From: Ramlibacter aurantiacus | Lineage (GTDB): Bacteria > Pseudomonadota > Gammaproteobacteria > Burkholderiales > Burkholderiaceae_C | Direction: 5' to 3' | Assembly (NCBI RefSeq): GCF_016722895.1 | Contig: NZ_JAEQNA010000001.1 | Coordinates: 496,001 to 560,000 of the forward strand | Length of the DNA: 64,000 nt | Shown here: piece after piece, positions 24,073-31,308 of the stretch | Numbering within the stretch: the first letter of the stretch is position 1 | Layout: the number at the start of each line of letters is the position of its first letter | Notes under the pieces: generated by a model | Database searches by the model: none | What the model saw: only the letters and a program-made list of their open reading frames with translations | What the model was told of the DNA's origin: nothing | Translations under genes and position numbers: made by a program

Positions 24073-25308
24073 ATGTCCGTCGACCGTCAACGCGTGCTGA
24101 TCGTCGGTGCCGGCCAGGCCGGCGCCCGCACGGCCCTGTCGCTGCGGCAGCACGGCTGGCAGGGCGAGATCCTGCTCGTCGGTGCCGAGTCCGAGTACCC
24201 CTACGAGCGCCCTCCCCTGTCCAAGGAGGTGCTCACCGGCAAGGCCGAGCCCGACCGCGCCACCATCCTGGGCGAGCCCGCGTGCGCCGAGCAGGACATC
24301 CAGCTGATCCGGGGCGAGGCGGTCACCGCGCTCGACCTGCCCGCGCGCCTGGCCCGCCTGGGGGGCGGCGGCACGCTGCCCTGGGACCGGCTGGTGATCG
24401 CCACCGGATCGCGCGCCCGCGAACTGCCCCTGCCCGGCGCCCACCTGGGCGGTGTGGTCACGCTGCGCACCGCGGCCGACGCGCTGGCCCTTCGTGAGCA
24501 GCTCAAGCCCGGCGCATCCGTGGTGCTGGTGGGCGGCGGCTTCATTGGCTTGGAGGTGGCCGCCAGCGCCACCCAGGCCGGCTGCCGCGTGACCGTGCTG
24601 GAGACCGCGCGCCACCTGCTGAGCCGGGTGGTGACATCCACCATCGCCGAAGCCGTCGAGACCATGCACCGCTCGCACGGCGTGGACGTTCGCACCGGCG
24701 CCCGGGTCGAGGCGCTCGAAGGCGTGGACTCGGTCTGCCGCGTGCGCCTGTCCGACGGCAGCGCGATCGAGGCCGACGTGGTGGTGGTGGGCATCGGCGC
24801 CCTGGCCAATGACGGCCTGGCCATCGCCGCCGGCATGCCCTGCGCCGACGGCATCCTGGTGGACGAGTCGGCCCGCACGCCGGCCGAGCATGTGTACGCG
24901 GTGGGCGACGTCGCGCGCCATGAGCTTCTCTGGGGCGCGCAGCGCATGCGGCTCGAGTCGTGGGAGAACGCCGAGCTGCAGGCGGTGACCGCCGCCCGCG
25001 CCATCACCGGCCAGCCGCAGGATGCCCGCAAGGCGCCCTGGTTCTGGACCGACCAGTTCGACAACAACCTGCAGATCCTGGGCTATCCCCATCCCACGCA
25101 GCAGGTGGTGCTGCGCGGCAGCCTGGACGCGCGCTCCTGGTGCGCCTTTATGCTGCAGGACGACCGGATCGCCGCGGCTTGCCTGTGGAACGCGGGGCGC
25201 GAGCGCCGGCCGATCTCCCGGCTGCTGGACTTGGGCCGGGCCTTGCCCGCCAGCCTGCTGGCGGACACCAACAGGCCGCTTCAGGAACTTCTCAAAGCCA
25301 TCGCATGA
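24073..25308 (+). CDS. FAD-dependent ferredoxin reductase of the oxygenase system
   Basis: The 411-residue product has the FAD motif VGAGQAGA (about 9-16), the NAD(P)H motif VGGGFIGLEVA (about 151-161) and the second FAD motif VYAVGDVAR (about 275-283), then a C-terminal reductase domain (WFWTDQFDNNLQILG). This is the putidaredoxin-reductase/BphA4 class and would pass electrons from NADH to the adjacent ferredoxin. Its stop overlaps the alpha-subunit start as ATGA. Confidence 0.93.
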   Translation: MSVDRQRVLIVGAGQAGARTALSLRQHGWQGEILLVGAESEYPYERPPLSKEVLTGKAEPDRATILGEPACAEQDIQLIRGEAVTALDLPARLARLGGGGTLPWDRLVIATGSRARELPLPGAHLGGVVTLRTAADALALREQLKPGASVVLVGGGFIGLEVAASATQAGCRVTVLETARHLLSRVVTSTIAEAVETMHRSHGVDVRTGARVEALEGVDSVCRVRLSDGSAIEADVVVVGIGALANDGLAIAAGMPCADGILVDESARTPAEHVYAVGDVARHELLWGAQRMRLESWENAELQAVTAARAITGQPQDARKAPWFWTDQFDNNLQILGYPHPTQQVVLRGSLDARSWCAFMLQDDRIAAACLWNAGRERRPISRLLDLGRALPASLLADTNRPLQELLKAIA

Positions 25309-26573
25309 ACGACACCCCCACCCGGCAGGCGGCATCGCACGTCGCCGAGCCCATCGAAACCCGCCGCTGGCCCGAAGGCGAATGGACCCGCATTCCCTTC
25401 TGGGTCTATACCGACCCGGCCGTCTACGCCCGCGAGCAGGAACGCATCTTCGGCGGCCCCAGCTGGAGCTACGGCGCGCTGGAAGCCGAGATCCCGAACA
25501 CCGGCGACTTCGTGGTCACGCACGTGGGCGAGCGCGCGGTCATCGTGGTGCGCGGCGAGAACGGCGAGGTGAACGCCTTCGCCAACAGCTGCGCCCACCG
25601 CGGCGTGGCCTTCTGCCGGCAGCCGCGCGGCAACACGCAGAGCTTCACCTGCCCCTACCACCAGTGGAACTACGACCTGACCGGCAAGGTCACGGGCATT
25701 CCGTTCCGACGCGGCTACAAGGGCCAGGGCGGCATGCCCAAGGACTTTTCCATCGAGGGCCGGCAGGCACCGCCGGTGCACGTGGCGCGCCGGCACGGCG
25801 TGGTCTTCCTGTCCTTCGATCCGAAGGCCGAGCCCTTCGAGACCTATCTCGGCGCCCAGCTGCGCTACTTCGACCGCGTGTTCGACGGGCGCGAGCTCAA
25901 GGTGCTGGGCTACCTGCAGCAGCGCATCGGCTCCAACTGGAAGCTGATGTTCGAGAACATCAAGGACCCCTACCACGCGAGCGTGCTGCACGTGTTCCTC
26001 ATGACCTTCGGGCTGTTCCGCATGGACCAGCAGTCGGCCGTGGAGATGGACGCCAGCGGCCGGCACAGCGCGCTGATCAGCCGGCGCGGCGGTGCGGCCG
26101 ACGAGGTGGCCGCGCGCGAGATGGCCAACAACCTGCGCACCGAATACAAGCTGCAGGACCCGCGCCTGCTCGACCCGGTGCGCGAGTTCCCGGGCGATGC
26201 CACCGTGGTCATGCAGACCATCTGGCCCAACCTCATCGTGCAGCAGCAGTCGAACACGCTGGCCATGCGCCAGATCGTGCCGCGCGGGCCGGATGCCTTC
26301 GACCTCAACTGGACCTTTTTCGGCTACGCCGACGACACGCCCGAGATGACCCAGCGGCGCGTGCGCCAGGCCAACCTGATGGGACCGGCCGGGCTGGTGT
26401 CGGCGGACGACAGCGAAGTGCTGGCGATGTCGCAGCAGGGCCTGGGCGACTGGCCCGACAACGCCTGCATCGTGGAGATGGGCGGGCGCGACGTGCAGGA
26501 CCAGCCGCACATGATCACCGAGGTGGCCATCCGCGCCTTCTACAAGCACTACATCGAGGTGATGGGCCTGTGA
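25305..26573 (+). CDS. Rieske aromatic ring-hydroxylating oxygenase, alpha subunit (salicylate 5-hydroxylase-like)
   Basis: The 422-residue product has a Rieske domain (C96, H98, C116, H119) and the mononuclear iron site ENIKDPYHASVLH (H224, H229, with an Asp further on). The text after the iron site (VFLMTFGLFRM) and the linker YFDRVFDGRELKVLGYLQQRI resemble the NagG/salicylate 5-hydroxylase and related anthranilate-acting oxygenases more than the biphenyl or benzoate types. It would hydroxylate an aromatic carboxylate in the cytoplasm with the beta subunit and the two electron-transfer proteins encoded just upstream. Exact substrate unknown. Confidence 0.92.
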   Translation: MNDTPTRQAASHVAEPIETRRWPEGEWTRIPFWVYTDPAVYAREQERIFGGPSWSYGALEAEIPNTGDFVVTHVGERAVIVVRGENGEVNAFANSCAHRGVAFCRQPRGNTQSFTCPYHQWNYDLTGKVTGIPFRRGYKGQGGMPKDFSIEGRQAPPVHVARRHGVVFLSFDPKAEPFETYLGAQLRYFDRVFDGRELKVLGYLQQRIGSNWKLMFENIKDPYHASVLHVFLMTFGLFRMDQQSAVEMDASGRHSALISRRGGAADEVAAREMANNLRTEYKLQDPRLLDPVREFPGDATVVMQTIWPNLIVQQQSNTLAMRQIVPRGPDAFDLNWTFFGYADDTPEMTQRRVRQANLMGPAGLVSADDSEVLAMSQQGLGDWPDNACIVEMGGRDVQDQPHMITEVAIRAFYKHYIEVMGL

Positions 26574-27070
26574 ACGCGACCATGCAATTCCTCCCGCGAC
26601 TGGGCGCCGACGACCGCTTCGCCCTGGACGACCTGTACCAGGCCTATGCCACCGCGCTGGACGAGCAGCGCTACGACGACTGGCCCGGCTTCTTCCGCGA
26701 CGACGCGCTCTACCGCATCGTGCCCAAGGACAACTTCGACCTGCAGCTGCCGATCGCGCTGATGCATTGCGAAGGCCGGCTGATGATGGCCGACCGCGTG
26801 ACCGCCATCAAGGAAGCGGCCATGATCCGCCCGCGCCACCTGCGCCGCTTCGTCACCCCGGCGCGCCTGGCGGGCGCCGAGGGCGAGCTGCTGCGGGTGC
26901 GCGCCAATGTGCTGCTGGTGGAGACGCTGCACCACCAGTCGACCCGCCTGGTGCTCTCGGGCGTGTACCACGACCTGGTCGAGCGCAACGGCGAAGGCTT
27001 CCGCCTGGCCGAGCGCATCTGCGTGTACGACTCGCTGCTCTTGCCCGACTCCGTGGTCGAGCCGGTGTGA
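26570..27070 (+). CDS. Ring-hydroxylating oxygenase, beta subunit
   Basis: The 166-residue product has the NTF2-like cone fold of oxygenase beta subunits: LDDLYQAYATALDEQRYDDWPGFF at the start and LMHCEGRLMMADRVTAI in the middle, as in salicylate 5-hydroxylase small subunits. It contributes to hexamer structure, not catalysis. GTG 26570 overlaps the alpha stop (GTGA); ATG 26582 is an in-frame alternative. Last gene of the operon before a dispersed repeat element. Confidence 0.9.
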   Translation: MNATMQFLPRLGADDRFALDDLYQAYATALDEQRYDDWPGFFRDDALYRIVPKDNFDLQLPIALMHCEGRLMMADRVTAIKEAAMIRPRHLRRFVTPARLAGAEGELLRVRANVLLVETLHHQSTRLVLSGVYHDLVERNGEGFRLAERICVYDSLLLPDSVVEPV

Positions 27071-27080
27071 AATTTGAACC

Positions 27081-27155
27081 ACCTCGAAGCGCCTTCGGCG
27101 CCCCCCTCAAGGGGCGCAACCAGCGGCCCGGCAAAGCCGGTTCGCGGTTGCCCGC
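27081..27155. repeat. Dispersed intergenic element, copy 2
   Basis: Contains GCGCC-ttc-GGCGC, then GGGGCGCAACCAGCGGCCC and CCGGC-aaa-GCCGG, matching copy 1 (4241-4330) and copy 3 (44806-44881). It separates the oxygenase operon from the aldolase operon. Confidence 0.65.
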
Positions 27156-27227
27156 GATGGCGTGGTCTGCGTTCATGCATCGCGCCCCTCGGAATGGCTC
27201 ACTGAATTGAATTGAAGGAGACACTGA

Positions 27228-28139
27228 ATGAAAACCCCCGGACTCATCGTTCCGCCGCTCACGCCGTTCAACGACGCGCAGCAGGTGGACTACGACGCGC
27301 TCGCGCCGCAGATCGATTTCATCGTCAAGCGCTGCGACGCCGCCATGGTGGTGGCCGCCGGCGTGGAGGCGCAGGAGTACCACTTCCTGAGCCTGGAGCA
27401 GCGCAAGGAGCTGGTGCGCCAGACGGTGGCCCTGGTGGACAAGCGCTGCCCGGTGGCCGTGGGCATCTCGCACCCCAACTTCCGCACCGCCATCGAGATG
27501 GCGCACCTGGCCGAGGACATCGGCGCCGATGCCGTGCAACTGCTGGTGCCGCTGCGCCCCTTCGGCGGCGAACCCACCACCGCGGAGATGGTGGCCTACT
27601 TCGAATCGGTGGCGCGCGAGACCAGGCTGCCCATGCTGCTGTACCTCAACCCCGGCCCGGGCGCCAACGTGTCGGTGGCCGCGACCATCGAGCTGTCCAA
27701 GCTGCCACAGGTGCAATACGTCAAGGAAAGCTCGCGCGACCTCTCGCGCGTGGGCCAGCTGATCGTCGAGGTGGAAAAGGCCGGCCACGCCCGCTACTAC
27801 ACCACCATGCAGATGCTGCTGATCACGCTGATGCTGGGCGGCAGCGGCGCCACCATGCCGCCCCCGGGCGCGGCGCTGGCCAATCGCATCGTCAAGGCCT
27901 TCCTGGCGGGCCAGTACGAAGAGGCCGCGCGGCTGCAGTTGCAGTTCGGCCTGTTCCCGGCCAAGTGGATGCACCGCGGCCTGACGCCCACGCTGAAGGC
28001 GGCCATGGAGATCCTGGGCCACCCGGTGGGCAAGCCCTTCCCGCCGTTCAACGAACTCACCGCCGACGAGAAGGCGGCGCTTCAGGCCTATCTCTCGCAA
28101 ACCGACTTCATGAAGGACCACGCCAATGCTTACCGTTAA
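27228..28139 (+). CDS. Dihydrodipicolinate synthase family aldolase/hydratase
   Basis: The 303-residue TIM-barrel protein is a class I Schiff-base lyase of the DapA/NanA family. Visible are VPPLTPF at the start, the Tyr-like region LLYLNPGPGANVS and the Schiff-base lysine K166 in YVKESS. It is unlikely to be DapA itself, because it lies in a catabolic operon; family members include hydratase-aldolases that cleave side chains of aromatic ring-fission products and keto-acid lyases. Start is preceded by AAGGAG. It overlaps the next gene by 14 bp. Confidence 0.9.
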   Translation: MKTPGLIVPPLTPFNDAQQVDYDALAPQIDFIVKRCDAAMVVAAGVEAQEYHFLSLEQRKELVRQTVALVDKRCPVAVGISHPNFRTAIEMAHLAEDIGADAVQLLVPLRPFGGEPTTAEMVAYFESVARETRLPMLLYLNPGPGANVSVAATIELSKLPQVQYVKESSRDLSRVGQLIVEVEKAGHARYYTTMQMLLITLMLGGSGATMPPPGAALANRIVKAFLAGQYEEAARLQLQFGLFPAKWMHRGLTPTLKAAMEILGHPVGKPFPPFNELTADEKAALQAYLSQTDFMKDHANAYR

Positions 28140-28560
28140 ACGACTGTCCCACGAAGAAGCCCGCGTGCTGCTGGATGGCGCGGCCAGGAAGGCGCGCGAG
28201 ATGGGCATCCCCATGTGCAACGCCGTCACCGACGAATCGGGCCACCTGATCGCCTTCGACCGCATGGACGGCGGCAAGATCAGCAGCATCTCGATCGCCG
28301 TGGACAAGGCCTTCACCGCCGCCGTGGCACGCAAGGGCACGCACGTCTACAACGACCTGTGCCAGCCGGGCAAGCCGACCTTCGGCATCCACATCACCAA
28401 CGGCGGCCACTTCAGCATCATCGGCGGTGGCCTGCCGGTCACCGTGGACGGCGCCATCGTCGGCGGCGTGGGCGTGAGCTCGGGCACCGCCGGCGAGGAC
28501 CAGGTGTGCGCCGAAGCGGCCCTGGCCTACTTCTACGAGAAGACGGGGCTGAAGCCGTGA
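28126..28560 (+). CDS. GlcG/HbpS family heme-binding-like protein
   Basis: The 144-residue product matches the GlcG/HbpS (DUF336) family: AREMGIPMCNAVTDESGHLIAFDRMD near the start in outline and the glycine-rich GGGLPVTVDGAIVGGVGVSSGT near residues 103-124. Family members bind heme or cobalamin in some cases; in catabolic operons their role is mostly unknown. There is no signal peptide. It overlaps both neighbours and is clearly part of the operon. Confidence 0.88.
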   Translation: MLTVKRLSHEEARVLLDGAARKAREMGIPMCNAVTDESGHLIAFDRMDGGKISSISIAVDKAFTAAVARKGTHVYNDLCQPGKPTFGIHITNGGHFSIIGGGLPVTVDGAIVGGVGVSSGTAGEDQVCAEAALAYFYEKTGLKP

Positions 28561-29303
28561 GCGGCGATCAACGCACCGTCGAGGCCGGCCTGGCCTGCTG
28601 GAAGGACGGCGACATCGCGCACCTGCGCCTGTCCATGCCCGAGACCGGCAACCGCATTCCGCAAAGCTCCGTGGTCAAGCTGGCCGAGGTGCTGCGGCAG
28701 CTCGCCGCCGATCCCGCGCTCAAGGCGGTGGTGCTGTCGGCCGAGGGCGACCACTTCTGCCAGGGCCGCGAGCAGGGGCCGGTGACGGCCTCGGCCAAGC
28801 CCACGCCGCTGGAGCTGCGCACCCGCATGATGGATCCCATCGTTGCCGTGTACGCCGCCTTCCGCGAGGTGCAGGTGCCGATCGTGGCCCTGGTGCAGGG
28901 CGAGGCGCACGGCTTCGGCGCCGCGCTGGCCGGCTCGGCCGACCTCACCATCGCCGCCGACAACGCGCGCTTTTCCTTTCCCGAGCTGAAGTCGGACATG
29001 CCGCCCACGCTGGCCATGGCCACCGTGCTCGACCGCGTGCCGCAGAAGGCGCTGGCCTGGCTGGTCTACACCAACGAGGTGATCGGCGCGGCCGAGGCGC
29101 GCCAGCTGGGTTTGGTGAGCCAGGTGGTGGCCACCGGCGAGCTGGAGCAGGCCGGACAGGCGCTCCTTGCCAAGCTGCGCGAGCGCAGCCGCCCGGCGCT
29201 GGCGGGGGTCAAGCAGTACCTTGCGCGGGCGCGCCTGCAGAGCTTCGACGACGCGGCCGACACCGGGCGAAACCTGCTGGCCCTCGTGCTGGCTTCGCGG
29301 TAG
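28557..29303 (+). CDS. Enoyl-CoA hydratase/isomerase family protein
   Basis: The 248-residue crotonase-fold protein starts at GTG 28557, overlapping the previous stop. The oxyanion loops are recognisable as HFCQGRE (about 62-68) and GEAHGFGAALAGSADLTIA (about 114-132). The usual catalytic Glu pair is not evident: PELKSDMPPT holds one Glu, and GREQGP replaces the common GADL. It therefore may be an isomerase, thioesterase or C-C hydrolase of the crotonase superfamily. Confidence 0.87.
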   Translation: MSGDQRTVEAGLACWKDGDIAHLRLSMPETGNRIPQSSVVKLAEVLRQLAADPALKAVVLSAEGDHFCQGREQGPVTASAKPTPLELRTRMMDPIVAVYAAFREVQVPIVALVQGEAHGFGAALAGSADLTIAADNARFSFPELKSDMPPTLAMATVLDRVPQKALAWLVYTNEVIGAAEARQLGLVSQVVATGELEQAGQALLAKLRERSRPALAGVKQYLARARLQSFDDAADTGRNLLALVLASR

Positions 29304-29316
29304 AAGCACAGGGGCC

Positions 29317-29330
29317 GCCGGCATGCCGGC
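29317..29330. repeat. Palindrome between the hydratase and Bug genes
   Basis: GCCGGCATGCCGGC is a perfect 14-bp palindrome within the 64-bp gap. It may fold in RNA and tune expression of the downstream Bug gene. Confidence 0.4.
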
Positions 29331-29367
29331 GCCGCCTTGACATCACCCACTCCTGGAGACAAAAGAG

Positions 29368-30366
29368 ATGCAACACGAATCCACCCCATCCGTCACCCGG
29401 CGCACCGCCGCCGCCCTGCTGGTCGCCGCCTTTGGCGCCCTGGGAGCCAGCCTGGCCATGGCCCAGGACAGCTATCCGCAGCGCCCCATCCGGGTCATCG
29501 TGCCCTACGCGCCGGGCGGTCTGCCCGACTCGGTGATCCGCCGGGTCGGCCCGCTGATGGAAAAGGAGCTGGGCCAGACGGTGGTGGTGGACAACAAGCC
29601 CGGCGCCAACGGCGTGGTGGCGGCGCAGTCGCTGCTCAGCGCCCCCAACGACGGGTACACGCTCATCTTCTCGGACAGCGCCTTCCTGAACATCACCCCG
29701 CTGATCATGAAGTCGCTGCCGTATGACGTGAACAAGGATTTCACGCCGGTGGCCGTGGCGGCGAAGGCGCCGAACTTCCTGGCGGTGAACAAGGACGTGC
29801 CGGTCAAGAACCTGGCCGAGTTCACGCAGCTGGTGCGCAGCAAACCCAACGCGCTGTCCTGCGGCTCGTCGGGCGTCGGCACGCTGCACCACCTGACGCT
29901 GGAGACCATGAAGCGCAAGCTCAACCTCGACGTGGAGCACGTGCCCTTCCGCGGATCGGGCCAGTCGGTGCCGGCCATGATCGGTGGCCAGACGCAGTGC
30001 ACGGTCGCCGCCCTGCCCTCGCTGGCCGGCCATGCGGCCGCCGGCAACGCCCGCATCATCGGCGTGGCCGCCAGCAAGCCCAGCCCGCTGGCCCCGGAAG
30101 CCGCGCCCATGTTCCCGGCCGCCGACAACATGGAGTACTCCTTCCTGCTGGGCTTCGTCGGCCGCCCCGGCATGCCCGCCGCGGTGAGCAACCGCATCAG
30201 CACGGCACTCACCAACGCGATGAAGGACCCGGAGATCGTCACGGCCCTGCGCCGCATGGGCGTGGAGCCCACGCCGGGCAATGCCGGCGCGTTCACCACC
30301 GCGCTGCGGGCCGACGCCGAGCAGCTGCGCGCGGCGGCCAAGCTGGCCAACCTGCAGGCGGAGTGA
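29368..30366 (+). CDS. Bug/TctC-family periplasmic solute-binding protein
   Basis: The 332-residue product has a TRR-containing signal with cleavage near residue 32 (AMA), then VIVPYAPGGLPD, DNKPGANG, NDGYTLIF, CGSSGVGTLHH and HVPFRGSG. Two cysteines in the mature part (in SCGSSG and QCTVAA) are less common for the family. It ends the aldolase/HbpS/hydratase operon, so it likely binds an acid handled there. Confidence 0.92.
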   Translation: MQHESTPSVTRRTAAALLVAAFGALGASLAMAQDSYPQRPIRVIVPYAPGGLPDSVIRRVGPLMEKELGQTVVVDNKPGANGVVAAQSLLSAPNDGYTLIFSDSAFLNITPLIMKSLPYDVNKDFTPVAVAAKAPNFLAVNKDVPVKNLAEFTQLVRSKPNALSCGSSGVGTLHHLTLETMKRKLNLDVEHVPFRGSGQSVPAMIGGQTQCTVAALPSLAGHAAAGNARIIGVAASKPSPLAPEAAPMFPAADNMEYSFLLGFVGRPGMPAAVSNRISTALTNAMKDPEIVTALRRMGVEPTPGNAGAFTTALRADAEQLRAAAKLANLQAE

Positions 30367-30370
30367 TGAC

Positions 30371-30394
30371 CGGCCGGGCCCGCGGGCCCGGCCG
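30371..30394. repeat. 24-bp perfect GC palindrome before the LysR gene
   Basis: The sequence from 30371 to 30394 equals its own complement over all 24 bases and contains only G and C (centre CCCGCGGG). It fills most of the 36-bp gap between a stop codon and the LysR start. It could be a terminator stem without a T-tract or a regulator site. Confidence 0.6.
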
Positions 30395-30402
30395 TGCGGA
30401 CC

Positions 30403-31308
30403 ATGCGCTTTGACATCGTCGACCTGAGGTTGTTCGTCGCCGTCGCCTCGTGCGGCAACCTCACCCGCGCCGCCGAGGGCTTCCCGATCGCGGTGGCGGC
30501 GGCCAGCGCGCGCATCAAGGCGCTGGAGGAATCCCTTGGCGTCCTGCTGCTCGAGCGCAGCAGCCGCGGCGTGTCGCTCACTCCGGCCGGCGAGATGTTC
30601 CTGGCGCGCGCGCTGGCCATCCTGAAAGAAACCGCCGGCCTGCGCGAAGAGCTGACCCACCTGCATCGCGGCGCCAGCGGACTGGTGCGGCTGGCGGCCA
30701 ACACCAACGCCATCAACGAGTTCCTGCCGCAGCTGCTGGCCGGCTTCCTGTCGCTGCACCCGCGCGTGAACATCGAGATGCACGAGCACACCAGCCAGGA
30801 CATCGTGAACGCGGTCGACCGGGGCGATGCCGACATCGGCATCATCGCCGGCCGCGTGAGCCTGCACAGCCTGCAGTCCTACCCCTTCCGCCGCGACCGG
30901 CTGGTGGCCATCACCGCCCAGAACCACAAGCTGCTGGCGCGCGGCGAGGTGCTGCGCTTCTACCAGCTGCTCGACTACGAATTCATCGGCCTGGGCGACC
31001 GGGCCTCGCTGCAGATCTGGCTGGCCAAGCAGGCCCTGCTGCTGGGGCAGAACATGCGCATGCGCATCCAGGTCAACAGCTTCGACGCCATCACCCGGCT
31101 GGTCGCGGCCGGCGTGGGCGTCTCCGTCATCCCCGAATCCACGGCGCGCCGGCTGCAGCGGCAGGCGCCGATCGAAGTCATCCCCCTCGACGAAGAGTGG
31201 GCCGATCGCGAACTGAAGATCGTGCTGCGCCAGCTCGCCACCCTCACGCCCCACGCGCGCAAGCTGTTCGACCACTTGAGCGCACCGCCTCCCGCCCCCC
31301 ATGCTTGA
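30403..31308 (+). CDS. LysR family transcriptional regulator
   Basis: The 301-residue product has the N-terminal HTH (DLRLFVAVASCGNLTRAAEGFPIAVAAASARIKALEESLGVLLLER in outline, about 5-50) and the periplasmic-binding-protein-like effector domain. The HTH reads FPIAVAAAS where most LysR proteins have a Ser-Gln-Pro/Ser-x turn, so the recognition helix is atypical. ATG 30403 is chosen; GTG 30394 is possible. It overlaps the start of the molybdoenzyme gene by 8 bp and is read in the same direction, which is unusual for LysR proteins and suggests it is part of that operon. Confidence 0.9.
   Translation: MRFDIVDLRLFVAVASCGNLTRAAEGFPIAVAAASARIKALEESLGVLLLERSSRGVSLTPAGEMFLARALAILKETAGLREELTHLHRGASGLVRLAANTNAINEFLPQLLAGFLSLHPRVNIEMHEHTSQDIVNAVDRGDADIGIIAGRVSLHSLQSYPFRRDRLVAITAQNHKLLARGEVLRFYQLLDYEFIGLGDRASLQIWLAKQALLLGQNMRMRIQVNSFDAITRLVAAGVGVSVIPESTARRLQRQAPIEVIPLDEEWADRELKIVLRQLATLTPHARKLFDHLSAPPPAPHA

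Noticed and set aside
25022-26569. Upstream part of the frame that contains the oxygenase beta subunit
   Set aside because: Antisense-like composition and out of frame with the reductase and alpha genes; only the part from 26570 is real.
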